This document shows positions 57,841 through 64,000 of a stretch of 64,000 bases of DNA, in pieces. The notes beneath the pieces are model-generated. The model searched no databases, was not told the DNA's origin, and was given only the letters and a program-made list of their open reading frames with translations. Both the position numbers and the translations under genes were made by a program. Origin of the DNA: Bacillus sp. FJAT-25509 (GTDB lineage: Bacteria; Bacillota; Bacilli; Bacillales; Bacillaceae_G); contig NZ_LJIZ01000003.1 in NCBI RefSeq assembly GCF_001420605.1, positions 548,095 to 612,094 on the forward strand, given 5' to 3'. Each line of letters opens with the position of its first letter. Position 1 is the first letter of the stretch.

Positions 57841-58749
57841 CTAATCATTTAGAGCATTATTTAGGTTTTCTTGACAAAAACTTACTAACGAATCATCCTT
57901 TTGATCGTTCGCATATAACAACAGCACCACTGTTGTAAAAACGGCTTTAAATTGTGCTAATTTCTTTGACGCTTCCGATACATTACCATAAATCTCAAAA
58001 AATGCATCTCTCATATCGTTCGGAATTAGACTATAAATTATAGACAAATCTAATTCACGATTGCCGATATGAGCATCACCCCAATCAATAATTCCTTCAA
58101 GTTGGTTTTGTTCATTCACAATCATATTCTTAAAATGTAAATCACCATGAACAAGAACTAATGGTGTCTCACTTTTAATTTCAACTAAGCTTTCAATATA
58201 ATGATTAATTTTCTGTTCATCTTCAATGAGTTTCTTCTGTATTGCCTGTTGTATATATTTTTTAGCCTGAGGTTTACGGAAGTTTATATCTAATCTTTTT
58301 AACTCATCAAATGGTAATTTAATCCCCTTTAATTCATCGAATTTTATTGAATGCAAATTTTTCAAGAAATTAGCGATTGGTTCAATCATTAAAATTCTCT
58401 CAGTTCTATTTAAATAAATTGGAGGCTTTCCCGCAATAAAATTATATCCTAAAAATGGCCAAGGAAATAATTCAGATGGCTTTCCATCAAGTATTGGTAC
58501 CGTTGTCTTTAATTCAAAATGACTGTAAATAATTGGGAGTAAATTTCTTTCAACGTTTAAAATGGCTACAGCTATTTCTCTTCGCGGAAATCTTAGTAAA
58601 ATGTCATCATTTAAACAAAAGACAGTATTGTCAAATCCTTCACCAATTTTTTTAATTACGTTTATATTTATTTCGGGGAATTGTATATTCATTATTTCTT
58701 TTACTAATCCCTCTTCCATTACAATCGCTGGATCCCATATATTAGACAT
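57841..58749 (-). CDS. APH-fold phosphotransferase, small-molecule kinase-like
   Basis: A 302-residue protein of the aminoglycoside phosphotransferase / choline kinase fold. The catalytic loop is HGDLHFKN at 201-208 and the metal-binding Asp is in IIDWGDA near 221-226. A GEGFDNTVF glycine-rich loop starts the N lobe. Chromosomal Bacillus members with this layout often act on other hydroxylated compounds, so I do not call it a resistance gene; the substrate is unknown. AAGGAGAAAG precedes the ATG. It is alone, between ribU's leader and a small ORF. Confidence 0.82.
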   Translation of the reverse strand: MSNIWDPAIVMEEGLVKEIMNIQFPEININVIKKIGEGFDNTVFCLNDDILLRFPRREIAVAILNVERNLLPIIYSHFELKTTVPILDGKPSELFPWPFLGYNFIAGKPPIYLNRTERILMIEPIANFLKNLHSIKFDELKGIKLPFDELKRLDINFRKPQAKKYIQQAIQKKLIEDEQKINHYIESLVEIKSETPLVLVHGDLHFKNMIVNEQNQLEGIIDWGDAHIGNRELDLSIIYSLIPNDMRDAFFEIYGNVSEASKKLAQFKAVFTTVVLLLYANDQKDDSLVSFCQENLNNALND

Positions 58750-58765
58750 TTCTTTCTCCTTAAAA

Positions 58766-58839
58766 TCAAAAAATAGAACTTCACATATAAATGTACTTTA
58801 CCAAATTTAGAAGTAAATTACATTTAATATGGAAGTTCT
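58766..58839 (-). terminator. Long inverted repeat, terminator of the 48-residue gene or attenuator of the kinase gene
   Basis: Arms of about 21 bases: AGAACTTC...AAATGTA at 58775-58795 pairs with its near-complement at 58819-58839; a T run follows on the minus strand just before the kinase ribosome site. Confidence 0.65.
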
Positions 58840-58894
58840 TAAAACAGTCGGTCTTTTCGACACAAATTATTAAACTAATAGTCCAAATATACGG

Positions 58895-59041
58895 CTAAGG
58901 ATTTGAAACAATTTTTAATTCATGAAAATTTTTATCTAATATTATATCCTTTAATTTCTCTCGATTCCCTCCGATAAATAAAAGACCAATCGTTAAAACA
59001 AAAACAACAATCAACAAACATCTCCTAAGAAAATCAAGCAT
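58895..59041 (-). CDS. Small membrane protein, unrecognised
   Basis: A 48-residue frame with AGGAGG six bases before the ATG at 59041. Residues 4-25 form one hydrophobic helix (DFLRRC start, then LLIVVFVLTIGLLFIGG), followed by a charged tail with GNREKLKD. It is followed by a long hairpin and T run (58766-58839). The strong site and tight terminator make it likely to be real. It has no recognised family. Confidence 0.55.
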   Translation of the reverse strand: MLDFLRRCLLIVVFVLTIGLLFIGGNREKLKDIILDKNFHELKIVSNP

Positions 59042-59278
59042 TATTTTCCTCCTACCTAAAGAATTGTGGAAAGTGTTTAATCAGCCAAAAAACTCGTAGA
59101 CTGACAACTGGTAATTCATTAAAAAAAATAGACGAGACGCATAAATCATTGCAAATCCTTGACTCTTTTTTATGTATATTACTTAAGAAGTATTGAGCAA
59201 ATGGATCGTGTAAACGCCAAGAAGTAGTTTTACTAAAACATACGCTCAATCATTCTATGATAGAAAAAAATTATTTAT
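59042..59278. other. Region with no supported gene
   Basis: AT-rich. The minus strand has a 65-codon frame at 59052-59249 rich in Ser/Phe/Cys, but it has no ribosome site and no similarity that I recognise; it might be a decayed gene. Confidence 0.35.
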
Positions 59279-59279
59279 A

Positions 59280-59327
59280 CAAAAAAAATAGCGATTGATT
59301 AGAAAAATTTAACTATTCAACCGCTAC
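59280..59327 (-). terminator. Terminator of the cobalamin adenosyltransferase operon
   Basis: Stem TAGCG-A-TTG with CAA-C-CGCTA and a T run on the minus strand. Confidence 0.75.
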
Positions 59328-59336
59328 TTTTCTTAT

Positions 59337-59906
59337 TTATTTTTTATCAGTTCGAAATACGATTGATCCTCGTTCGTATTCAACATCCTTAATATTTAAA
59401 CGTGTGTTGATTACCCTTGCAAGTGCAAAGAAATAATCAGATAATCGATTCAAATATAAAAATACTGGAAGATGAATGTTTTCTTGCTTCATTAATGTTA
59501 CAACCGTTCTTTCTGCACGTCTCGTTACCGCTCTTGCTTGATGAATGATTGCAGCAGGTTTTGACCCACCAGGTAGAATAAAACGCTGTAATGGGGGAGT
59601 TGCTTCCATATATTCATCGATTAATGTTTCAAGCTCTTCAACCATTTTCTCTGTCGTTTTAAAAGGGATGCTATCCTTTACTACTGCCAAATCTCCACCA
59701 CAGTCAAATAGTTCATGTTGGATCTTTTGAAGTGCATTGTAAATATCTCTCGTATCCTCTTGATCTAAATATGTCATTGCGTACCCAACGATTGTATTTA
59801 CTTCGTCAATTGTTCCGTAAGATTCTACCCTTAAATCATCTTTATCTACTCGTTTACCTACTAAGCTAGTTTGACCTTTATCCCCGGTTTTTGTATAAAT
59901 TTTCAT
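59337..59906 (-). CDS. pduO: Cob(I)alamin adenosyltransferase, PduO type
   Basis: Makes adenosylcobalamin from cob(I)alamin and ATP. The 189-residue protein has the ATP-binding YTKTGDKGQTSLVGKRV near 4-20, GTIDEVNT, and the RRAERTVV and LNRLSDYFFALAR helices of the trimeric PduO family (B. subtilis YvqK). It is the last gene of btuF-btuC-btuD-pduO, 29 bases after btuD, with the same riboswitch. Confidence 0.95.
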   Translation of the reverse strand: MKIYTKTGDKGQTSLVGKRVDKDDLRVESYGTIDEVNTIVGYAMTYLDQEDTRDIYNALQKIQHELFDCGGDLAVVKDSIPFKTTEKMVEELETLIDEYMEATPPLQRFILPGGSKPAAIIHQARAVTRRAERTVVTLMKQENIHLPVFLYLNRLSDYFFALARVINTRLNIKDVEYERGSIVFRTDKK

Positions 59907-59935
59907 GAAAAACCTCTCCTTTTTTCAATTTTAAT

Positions 59936-60721
59936 TTACAATACATTACTTTTATAAATAATGACTTTCTTATTTGTTTCGGGATTATCTAAAATTTGAA
60001 AAGATGTGTCATATAAACCTTTTAATAAATTTTCATTTAATACTGAGTCTGTTTTTCCTTCGATATAAATTTTTCCGTCCTTTAATCCTACTAATCGATC
60101 ACAGTAAAGACTTGCTAAATTTAGGTCATGAAAAACAGTTACAATTGTTTTATTCTCTTGTTTTTGTAATTCCTTTAAAACGTCTAAAATTTTAATTGTG
60201 TGCATTAAATCTAAATGGTTACTTGGTTCGTCTAAAAAAATATATGGTGTTTCTTGAGCGAAGCATTGAGCAAGAAAGACTCTTTGACGCTCACCACCAC
60301 TAATTTCATTGATGAAACTTTTTTCCATCTTCTTAGTACCAGTCATCATCATTGCATTATTGACCGCAGTTTCATCGATTGTGGACCAGCTAGGAAAAAA
60401 GGAAGACGAATGAGCAAGTCGTCCAAGTTTAACTGTTTCTTTTACCTCATAAGAATATGTATAGGAATTTTGTTGTGATAAAACAGCAATCTTTTTTGCT
60501 ATTTGTTTATTTGACATACTAGAAACTAATTCTCCATCCAACATTACATTTCCTTTAGACGGCTTAAAAAGTCCACAAAGAATATTTAAAAACGTTGACT
60601 TGCCACTTCCATTTGGACCAATAATTCCTAGCCATTCTCCTTGATTAATAGAATAAGACAGTTCATCCAAATCAGTATGAATTCCATCATAAGAATATGA
60701 GATATCTTGACATTTGATCAT
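59936..60721 (-). CDS. btuD: Vitamin B12 / corrinoid ABC transporter ATP-binding protein
   Basis: A 261-residue ABC ATPase of the FecCD-BtuCD group. Walker A GPNGSGKST, Q-loop at LSQQNSY, signature ISGGERQRVFLAQCFA, Walker B YIFLDEPSNHLDL and switch His in VFHDLNLAS are intact. It pairs with the permease at 60718; the overlap of four bases (ATGA) fits coupling. B12 specificity is inferred from the riboswitch and adenosyltransferase. Confidence 0.92.
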   Translation of the reverse strand: MIKCQDISYSYDGIHTDLDELSYSINQGEWLGIIGPNGSGKSTFLNILCGLFKPSKGNVMLDGELVSSMSNKQIAKKIAVLSQQNSYTYSYEVKETVKLGRLAHSSSFFPSWSTIDETAVNNAMMMTGTKKMEKSFINEISGGERQRVFLAQCFAQETPYIFLDEPSNHLDLMHTIKILDVLKELQKQENKTIVTVFHDLNLASLYCDRLVGLKDGKIYIEGKTDSVLNENLLKGLYDTSFQILDNPETNKKVIIYKSNVL

Positions 60722-61770
60722 ACTTTTCCCCTATTTCTTTTCAAAGATAGTAATATAAAAGCAAATATTGGAGCACCAATTAGTGAAGTAATTACCCCTA
60801 TTGGTAACTCTCTTGGGGCTAAAACAACTCTCGATAATATGTCAGACCCGATTAAAAAAATTGCTCCATTGATCATCGATAAAGGAAGTAATTTTTTATG
60901 TAATGGCCCTACAAGTATTCTAGTATAATGCGGAACAACTAATCCTACAAATCCAATTGTTCCAGAAACGGCTACTGCTGCACCAGATAAAATACTTCCT
61001 GTTAACAAAATTAAATAAGTAGATTTTTTTACATCAATTCCGATATGTTTTGCATTTGTGCTCCCAAATGTCATCGCATCTAACTGCCTATTTTGACTAA
61101 ATAATATTAAGAAAGAAATGATTAAAAACGGTAATAAACTTAGAGAGTACTGAATGCCTCTCCCACCAATATTACCCATTAACCATCCAATTACTGCACG
61201 TAATTCATTATTTGAAAAAGTTATAAATAATGACAACAATGCAGAACAAAATGAACTTATGATAATTCCACCTAAAATAATTGTCTCTACATTAAGTGAT
61301 CGATCCAGTTTTCTAACAAAGAGTAATAATAAAATAAGTGTACCAAATCCAAATAAGATACTAACTACTGGTAATGTAAAATAAGTAACAAAAGGTAAGC
61401 TTATTTGAAAAAACAATACAAACACTGCACCTACAGAGGCGCCTGAAGAAACACCTAATGTAAAAGGATCAGCTAAAGGATTTTTAAGTATTCCTTGAAA
61501 CGCAACACCTGCCAATGAAAGGCACGCACCGACTAATCCAGCTAACATAACCCTTGGCACTCGTATATTCATGACAATTGTTTGAATATCAGCTGGAACA
61601 TAATCAGTTTTAAATATAGCATCTGAAAAGCTAGAAATAATAGAAGAAAAGGGAATCGATGTAGACCCAATCGAAACCCCTAAAATAAATAGAAAAATTA
61701 ATAAGATAATTGGAATTAAAAAGATTAAATATGTATTATTTATAAAGCTCTGGGTAAACCGCCTTTGCAA
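60718..61770 (-). CDS. btuC: Vitamin B12 / corrinoid ABC transporter permease
   Basis: A FecCD-family permease of about 350 residues with nine to ten membrane helices; GVSIGSTSIPFSSI, RVPRVMLAGLVGACLSLAG and the SGTIGFVGLVVPHYTR loop that contacts the ATPase are present. The start is uncertain: the frame is open to 61839, inside btuF; a TTG at 61770 behind GAGGGAG would give a normal start with 35 bases overlap with btuF. Confidence 0.92.
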   Translation of the reverse strand: MQRRFTQSFINNTYLIFLIPIILLIFLFILGVSIGSTSIPFSSIISSFSDAIFKTDYVPADIQTIVMNIRVPRVMLAGLVGACLSLAGVAFQGILKNPLADPFTLGVSSGASVGAVFVLFFQISLPFVTYFTLPVVSILFGFGTLILLLLFVRKLDRSLNVETIILGGIIISSFCSALLSLFITFSNNELRAVIGWLMGNIGGRGIQYSLSLLPFLIISFLILFSQNRQLDAMTFGSTNAKHIGIDVKKSTYLILLTGSILSGAAVAVSGTIGFVGLVVPHYTRILVGPLHKKLLPLSMINGAIFLIGSDILSRVVLAPRELPIGVITSLIGAPIFAFILLSLKRNRGKV

Positions 61771-62695
61771 TTGCTTCGACTCCCTCTGCAAGTCTTGGAC
61801 CAGGTCTAGATGTCGTATCTGAATTAACATCATATACACGGTGATTTTTAATTGCGTTTACTGTTTGCCAGTTTTTCCTAGCCATTACAGTTTTTTCTAA
61901 ATTTGGAACATAATATCCATAAGTTGTTAAAATCACATCAGGATTCGCTTTAATTGCTGATTCCTCACTATACTTTACCCAACCTTTTTCACTTTCAGCT
62001 ACGTTTTTAGCATGAACAATCGAAAGCATTTCATCTAAGAAAGTACCTTTACCTGCTGTATAGATTTCTGGCGGACCAGAAATTTCAAGCCATACCTTTG
62101 GATTTGTAGTTGCTTTAGCTGTTTTTTTGCTAATTTCATCTAATTTTGTTTTCATACCAGTTACAACTTTTTTCGATTGCTCGGTTTTTCCAGTTATTTC
62201 TCCAACTTGTTGAATTGTATCATACACATCATTAATAGTTGCAGCATTTTTTACGACAAAAACATTAATCCCAGCTTGTTTTATCTGTTCTAAACCGTCA
62301 GCAGAAATTCCTAAACTTGATTCATGAGCTAAAACTAAATCAGGTTTCAATGAAATAATTTTTTCAACATTATATGTCATATCGGCATTATTTCCGCCAA
62401 CTTTATCAATTGATTTTACTTCTTTTGGATAATTGTCAAAATCTGTTACCCCTACTACATCCTTGCCATCACCAATAGAAAATAAGATTTCAGTATTACT
62501 TGGAATAAGTGATACGATTCTTTTAGGTGCCTCTTTAAAGCTAATTTCTTTGTTCGTTGCATCTTTAACAGTCATTGGAAAAGTTGCTTGTTCTGTTTTA
62601 CTTACATTCGATTTTTTTTGTGTCGTATCATTATTACAACCAAATAATCCTAAACACAATAACATAATGATAAAACTTGATAAAAACTTTTTCAT
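61736..62695 (-). CDS. btuF: Vitamin B12 / corrinoid ABC transporter substrate-binding lipoprotein
   Basis: A 319-residue lipoprotein with the lipobox LFGC (Cys20) and the two-lobe fold of BtuF/FepB-type proteins: KEAPKRIVSLIPSNTEILFSIG near 54-75, SLKPDLVLAH, the interlobe helix, and RPGPRLAEGVEAIAKAVYPELY at the end. It is first in the operon behind the cobalamin riboswitch, which supports cobalamin rather than siderophore uptake. Confidence 0.93.
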   Translation of the reverse strand: MKKFLSSFIIMLLCLGLFGCNNDTTQKKSNVSKTEQATFPMTVKDATNKEISFKEAPKRIVSLIPSNTEILFSIGDGKDVVGVTDFDNYPKEVKSIDKVGGNNADMTYNVEKIISLKPDLVLAHESSLGISADGLEQIKQAGINVFVVKNAATINDVYDTIQQVGEITGKTEQSKKVVTGMKTKLDEISKKTAKATTNPKVWLEISGPPEIYTAGKGTFLDEMLSIVHAKNVAESEKGWVKYSEESAIKANPDVILTTYGYYVPNLEKTVMARKNWQTVNAIKNHRVYDVNSDTTSRPGPRLAEGVEAIAKAVYPELYK

Positions 62696-62725
62696 TTAAA
62701 TCCTCCTAAATAATTGAAATACATA

Positions 62726-62753
62726 AAAAAAACCCCATTCATTTTGAACGGGG
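62726..62753 (-). terminator. Expression-platform terminator of the cobalamin riboswitch
   Basis: Hairpin CCCCGTTC/GAATGGGG followed on the minus strand by TTTTTTTTATG, 32 bases before btuF. Confidence 0.85.
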
Positions 62754-62835
62754 CTGAAACAACATAAAAATACAAGAAGTCTTGCAACTGCTGCTTCAAA
62801 TCCTTACTCCCCGAAGAATTGAACAAGGATGAATT

Positions 62836-62968
62836 TAGCAGGTCTACTGACTTTGTTTCAACCTACTCCGACCTTCCCATTCTTTCGAACAGTGGCTATT
62901 CGTTTCGTCCACATTACAGTTGCGGGGACAGTTCTGGATTATACCAGATTCCCTTTTAAGCAATACTT
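62836..62968 (-). ncRNA. Cobalamin riboswitch
   Basis: On the minus strand: AAAAGGGAATCTGGT, CCAGAACTGTCCCCGCAACTGTA (split across 62921-62943), the AGCCACTG box, GGGAAGGTCGG, and AAGTCAGTAGACCTGC at the 3' end. These are the B12-box hallmarks. A terminator follows, so adenosylcobalamin should reduce btuFCD-pduO transcription. Confidence 0.95.
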
Positions 62969-62999
62969 GCACTAAACTCATCAATATTTCATTAATTCA

Positions 63000-63028
63000 A
63001 TCGTAAGATAAATTGGGTAAGAATTCAA
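63000..63028 (-). promoter_or_regulatory. Putative promoter of the cobalamin riboswitch transcript
   Basis: Minus strand TTGAAT (63023-63028) and TACGAT (63000-63005), 17 bases apart, about 35 bases before the riboswitch. Confidence 0.5.
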
Positions 63029-63138
63029 TTATTTTATTTATATGTTTATGATTTTACTAACATTTTATCTGTTTTTTGTGTGTTTTGTAGAAATTTCTTC
63101 TCTAAACATATGGGAAATATGTTTTATATGAAACAAGA

Positions 63139-64000
63139 TTACTCTACATCTTTTTCGTTCATTCGTAAATTATGCGGTATTTTAACTTTAAATGTCGTTC
63201 CCTGTCCTACTTCACTATAAACCTGGATGGATCCACCATGTGCTGTAACAATATTTTTAACGATTGATAAACCTAAACCTGTTCCACTTCTACCTCTTGT
63301 ACGAGCTTTATCTGCCTTATAAAAACGTTCAAATACAAATGGTAAGTCTTCTTTTGAAATCCCTGCACCTGAATCAATAAAATTAAATGTAGTTGATCTT
63401 TCATTTTGATTTACTGAAACAATTATTCTTCCATTTTCATTCGTATGTCTTATTGCATTATCAATTAAATTTGTAAAAACCTGTTCCATTCGATCCTCAT
63501 CTATGTAGATATTCAAATGCGAAACATTGTCGATTTCACCAAATAGCTTAATATTTTTATCCTTTGCTAGACCTTTAAACTTACGTAAAATTCGATCCAC
63601 AAATTGTACTAGAGGAACGAACTCTCTATTTAATTCGGTAAAACCGTTCTCCATTCTTGCTAAATCTAACAGATCATTTACTAAACGCCCCATTCTAAGA
63701 GACTCATCATAAATGATTTGTGACAATTCCTGCATTTCTTCTTTGGATTCTGCTACCCCATCAACAATCGCTTCGCTATAACCTTGTAATAAAGAAATAG
63801 GCGTACGTAGTTCATGAGAAACATGCGCTATAAAATCTTTTCGCATCTTTTCTAAACGTCTTTGTTCTGTAACATCTCGAATCACCGCTACAACGCCTCT
63901 TATATTTGTTTGATTATAAAGGGGCGACATTAAAACTTGCCAATTGCCTTGATCAAAATGTAATTCGATAAATTGCTTTTTCTCACTTTCGACTACTAAT
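63139..64000 (-). CDS. resE: Sensor histidine kinase ResE, C-terminal part (partial)
   Basis: The frame is open to the right edge of the window, so the N-terminal part is outside. The visible part starts in the PAS-like segment ([17 protein letters not shown]), then the HisKA motif [17 protein letters not shown] with the phospho-histidine, and the HATPase domain with [10 protein letters not shown] (N box), DSGAGI (G1), [22 protein letters not shown] (F, G2 boxes split). ResE with ResD controls respiratory and anaerobic genes; it lies near ribU in B. subtilis. No gene separates it from the btu riboswitch. Confidence 0.93.
   Translation of the reverse strand, partial: LVVESEKKQFIELHFDQGNWQVLMSPLYNQTNIRGVVAVIRDVTEQRRLEKMRKDFIAHVSHELRTPISLLQGYSEAIVDGVAESKEEMQELSQIIYDESLRMGRLVNDLLDLARMENGFTELNREFVPLVQFVDRILRKFKGLAKDKNIKLFGEIDNVSHLNIYIDEDRMEQVFTNLIDNAIRHTNENGRIIVSVNQNERSTTFNFIDSGAGISKEDLPFVFERFYKADKARTRGRSGTGLGLSIVKNIVTAHGGSIQVYSEVGQGTTFKVKIPHNLRMNEKDVE

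Noticed and set aside
57841-58749. An aminoglycoside resistance gene
   Set aside because: The APH fold is shared by many kinases and nothing in sequence or context points to antibiotic substrates.
59052-59249. A 65-codon minus-strand frame
   Set aside because: No ribosome site, unusual Ser/Phe/Cys composition and no recognised family; kept only as a possible relic.

Overview
The window is one continuous, low-GC chromosomal segment of an endospore-forming Bacillaceae bacterium. It tracks the Bacillus subtilis ponA-to-resE region almost gene for gene: ypoC, nth, dnaD, aspB, dinG, panBCD, birA, cca, bshA/bshB1, mgsA, dapB, qcrABC, aroA/aroB/aroC, ndk, hepT/menG/hepS, folE, hbs, spoIVA, gpsA, der, cmk, bdr, gudB, mecB, recQ, fer, ribU and resE. 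Sporulation genes (spoIVA, spoVIF, ypjB, yphA), bacillithiol genes and menaquinone genes all fit that assignment. I cannot name the species from the sequence alone. No tRNA, rRNA, CRISPR array, prophage or intact insertion sequence was seen.

Layout. 1-278 is the tail of ponA on the + strand, ending in a Gly-rich repeat, and it is followed by a tandem array of about 109-bp units that each carry a terminator-like hairpin. Nearly everything from 728 to 55384 is on the minus strand, in housekeeping clusters: DNA repair and replication (nth, dnaD, dinG), pantothenate, tRNA CCA addition and biotin, bacillithiol (bshA, bshB1, bdr), lysine (dapB), the menaquinol:cytochrome c reductase (qcrABC), shikimate pathway, polyprenyl and menaquinone synthesis, folate/HU, spore coat (spoIVA), ribosome assembly GTPase and cmk, glutamate and asparagine catabolism, ClpC adaptor, and the ypb-recQ cluster. 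Plus-strand exceptions are ypjC, ypzI, fer and a second YpiB-family gene. From 56800 onward are ribU with an FMN riboswitch, an APH-like kinase, a cobalamin-riboswitch operon (btuF-btuC-btuD-adenosyltransferase), and the C-terminal part of resE.

Differences from the B. subtilis order are informative. asnS is absent next to dnaD. aroH, the trp genes, hisC, tyrA and mtrB (TRAP) are absent from the aromatic/folE region. A DAHP synthase gene behind a T-box leader sits upstream of aroC. sleB, ypeB and prsW are absent before bdr. A CarH/LitR-type MerR regulator and a vitamin B12 uptake operon are present.

The most interesting items are: (1) the B12-domain MerR regulator in which Cys-Arg replaces the Trp-His pair that CarH uses in its adenosylcobalamin pocket; (2) a YpbG-type metallophosphoesterase that has lost every metal-binding motif, yet keeps a long frame and apparently starts at ATA; (3) a 134-bp GC-rich element with perfect 10-bp inverted ends between two copies of a terminator, with partial relatives elsewhere in the window; (4) the terminator tandem array after ponA; (5) a second YpiB/ReoY-family gene beside fer. 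I did not find a clearly new multi-gene system; these are local oddities in a conserved chromosome backbone.
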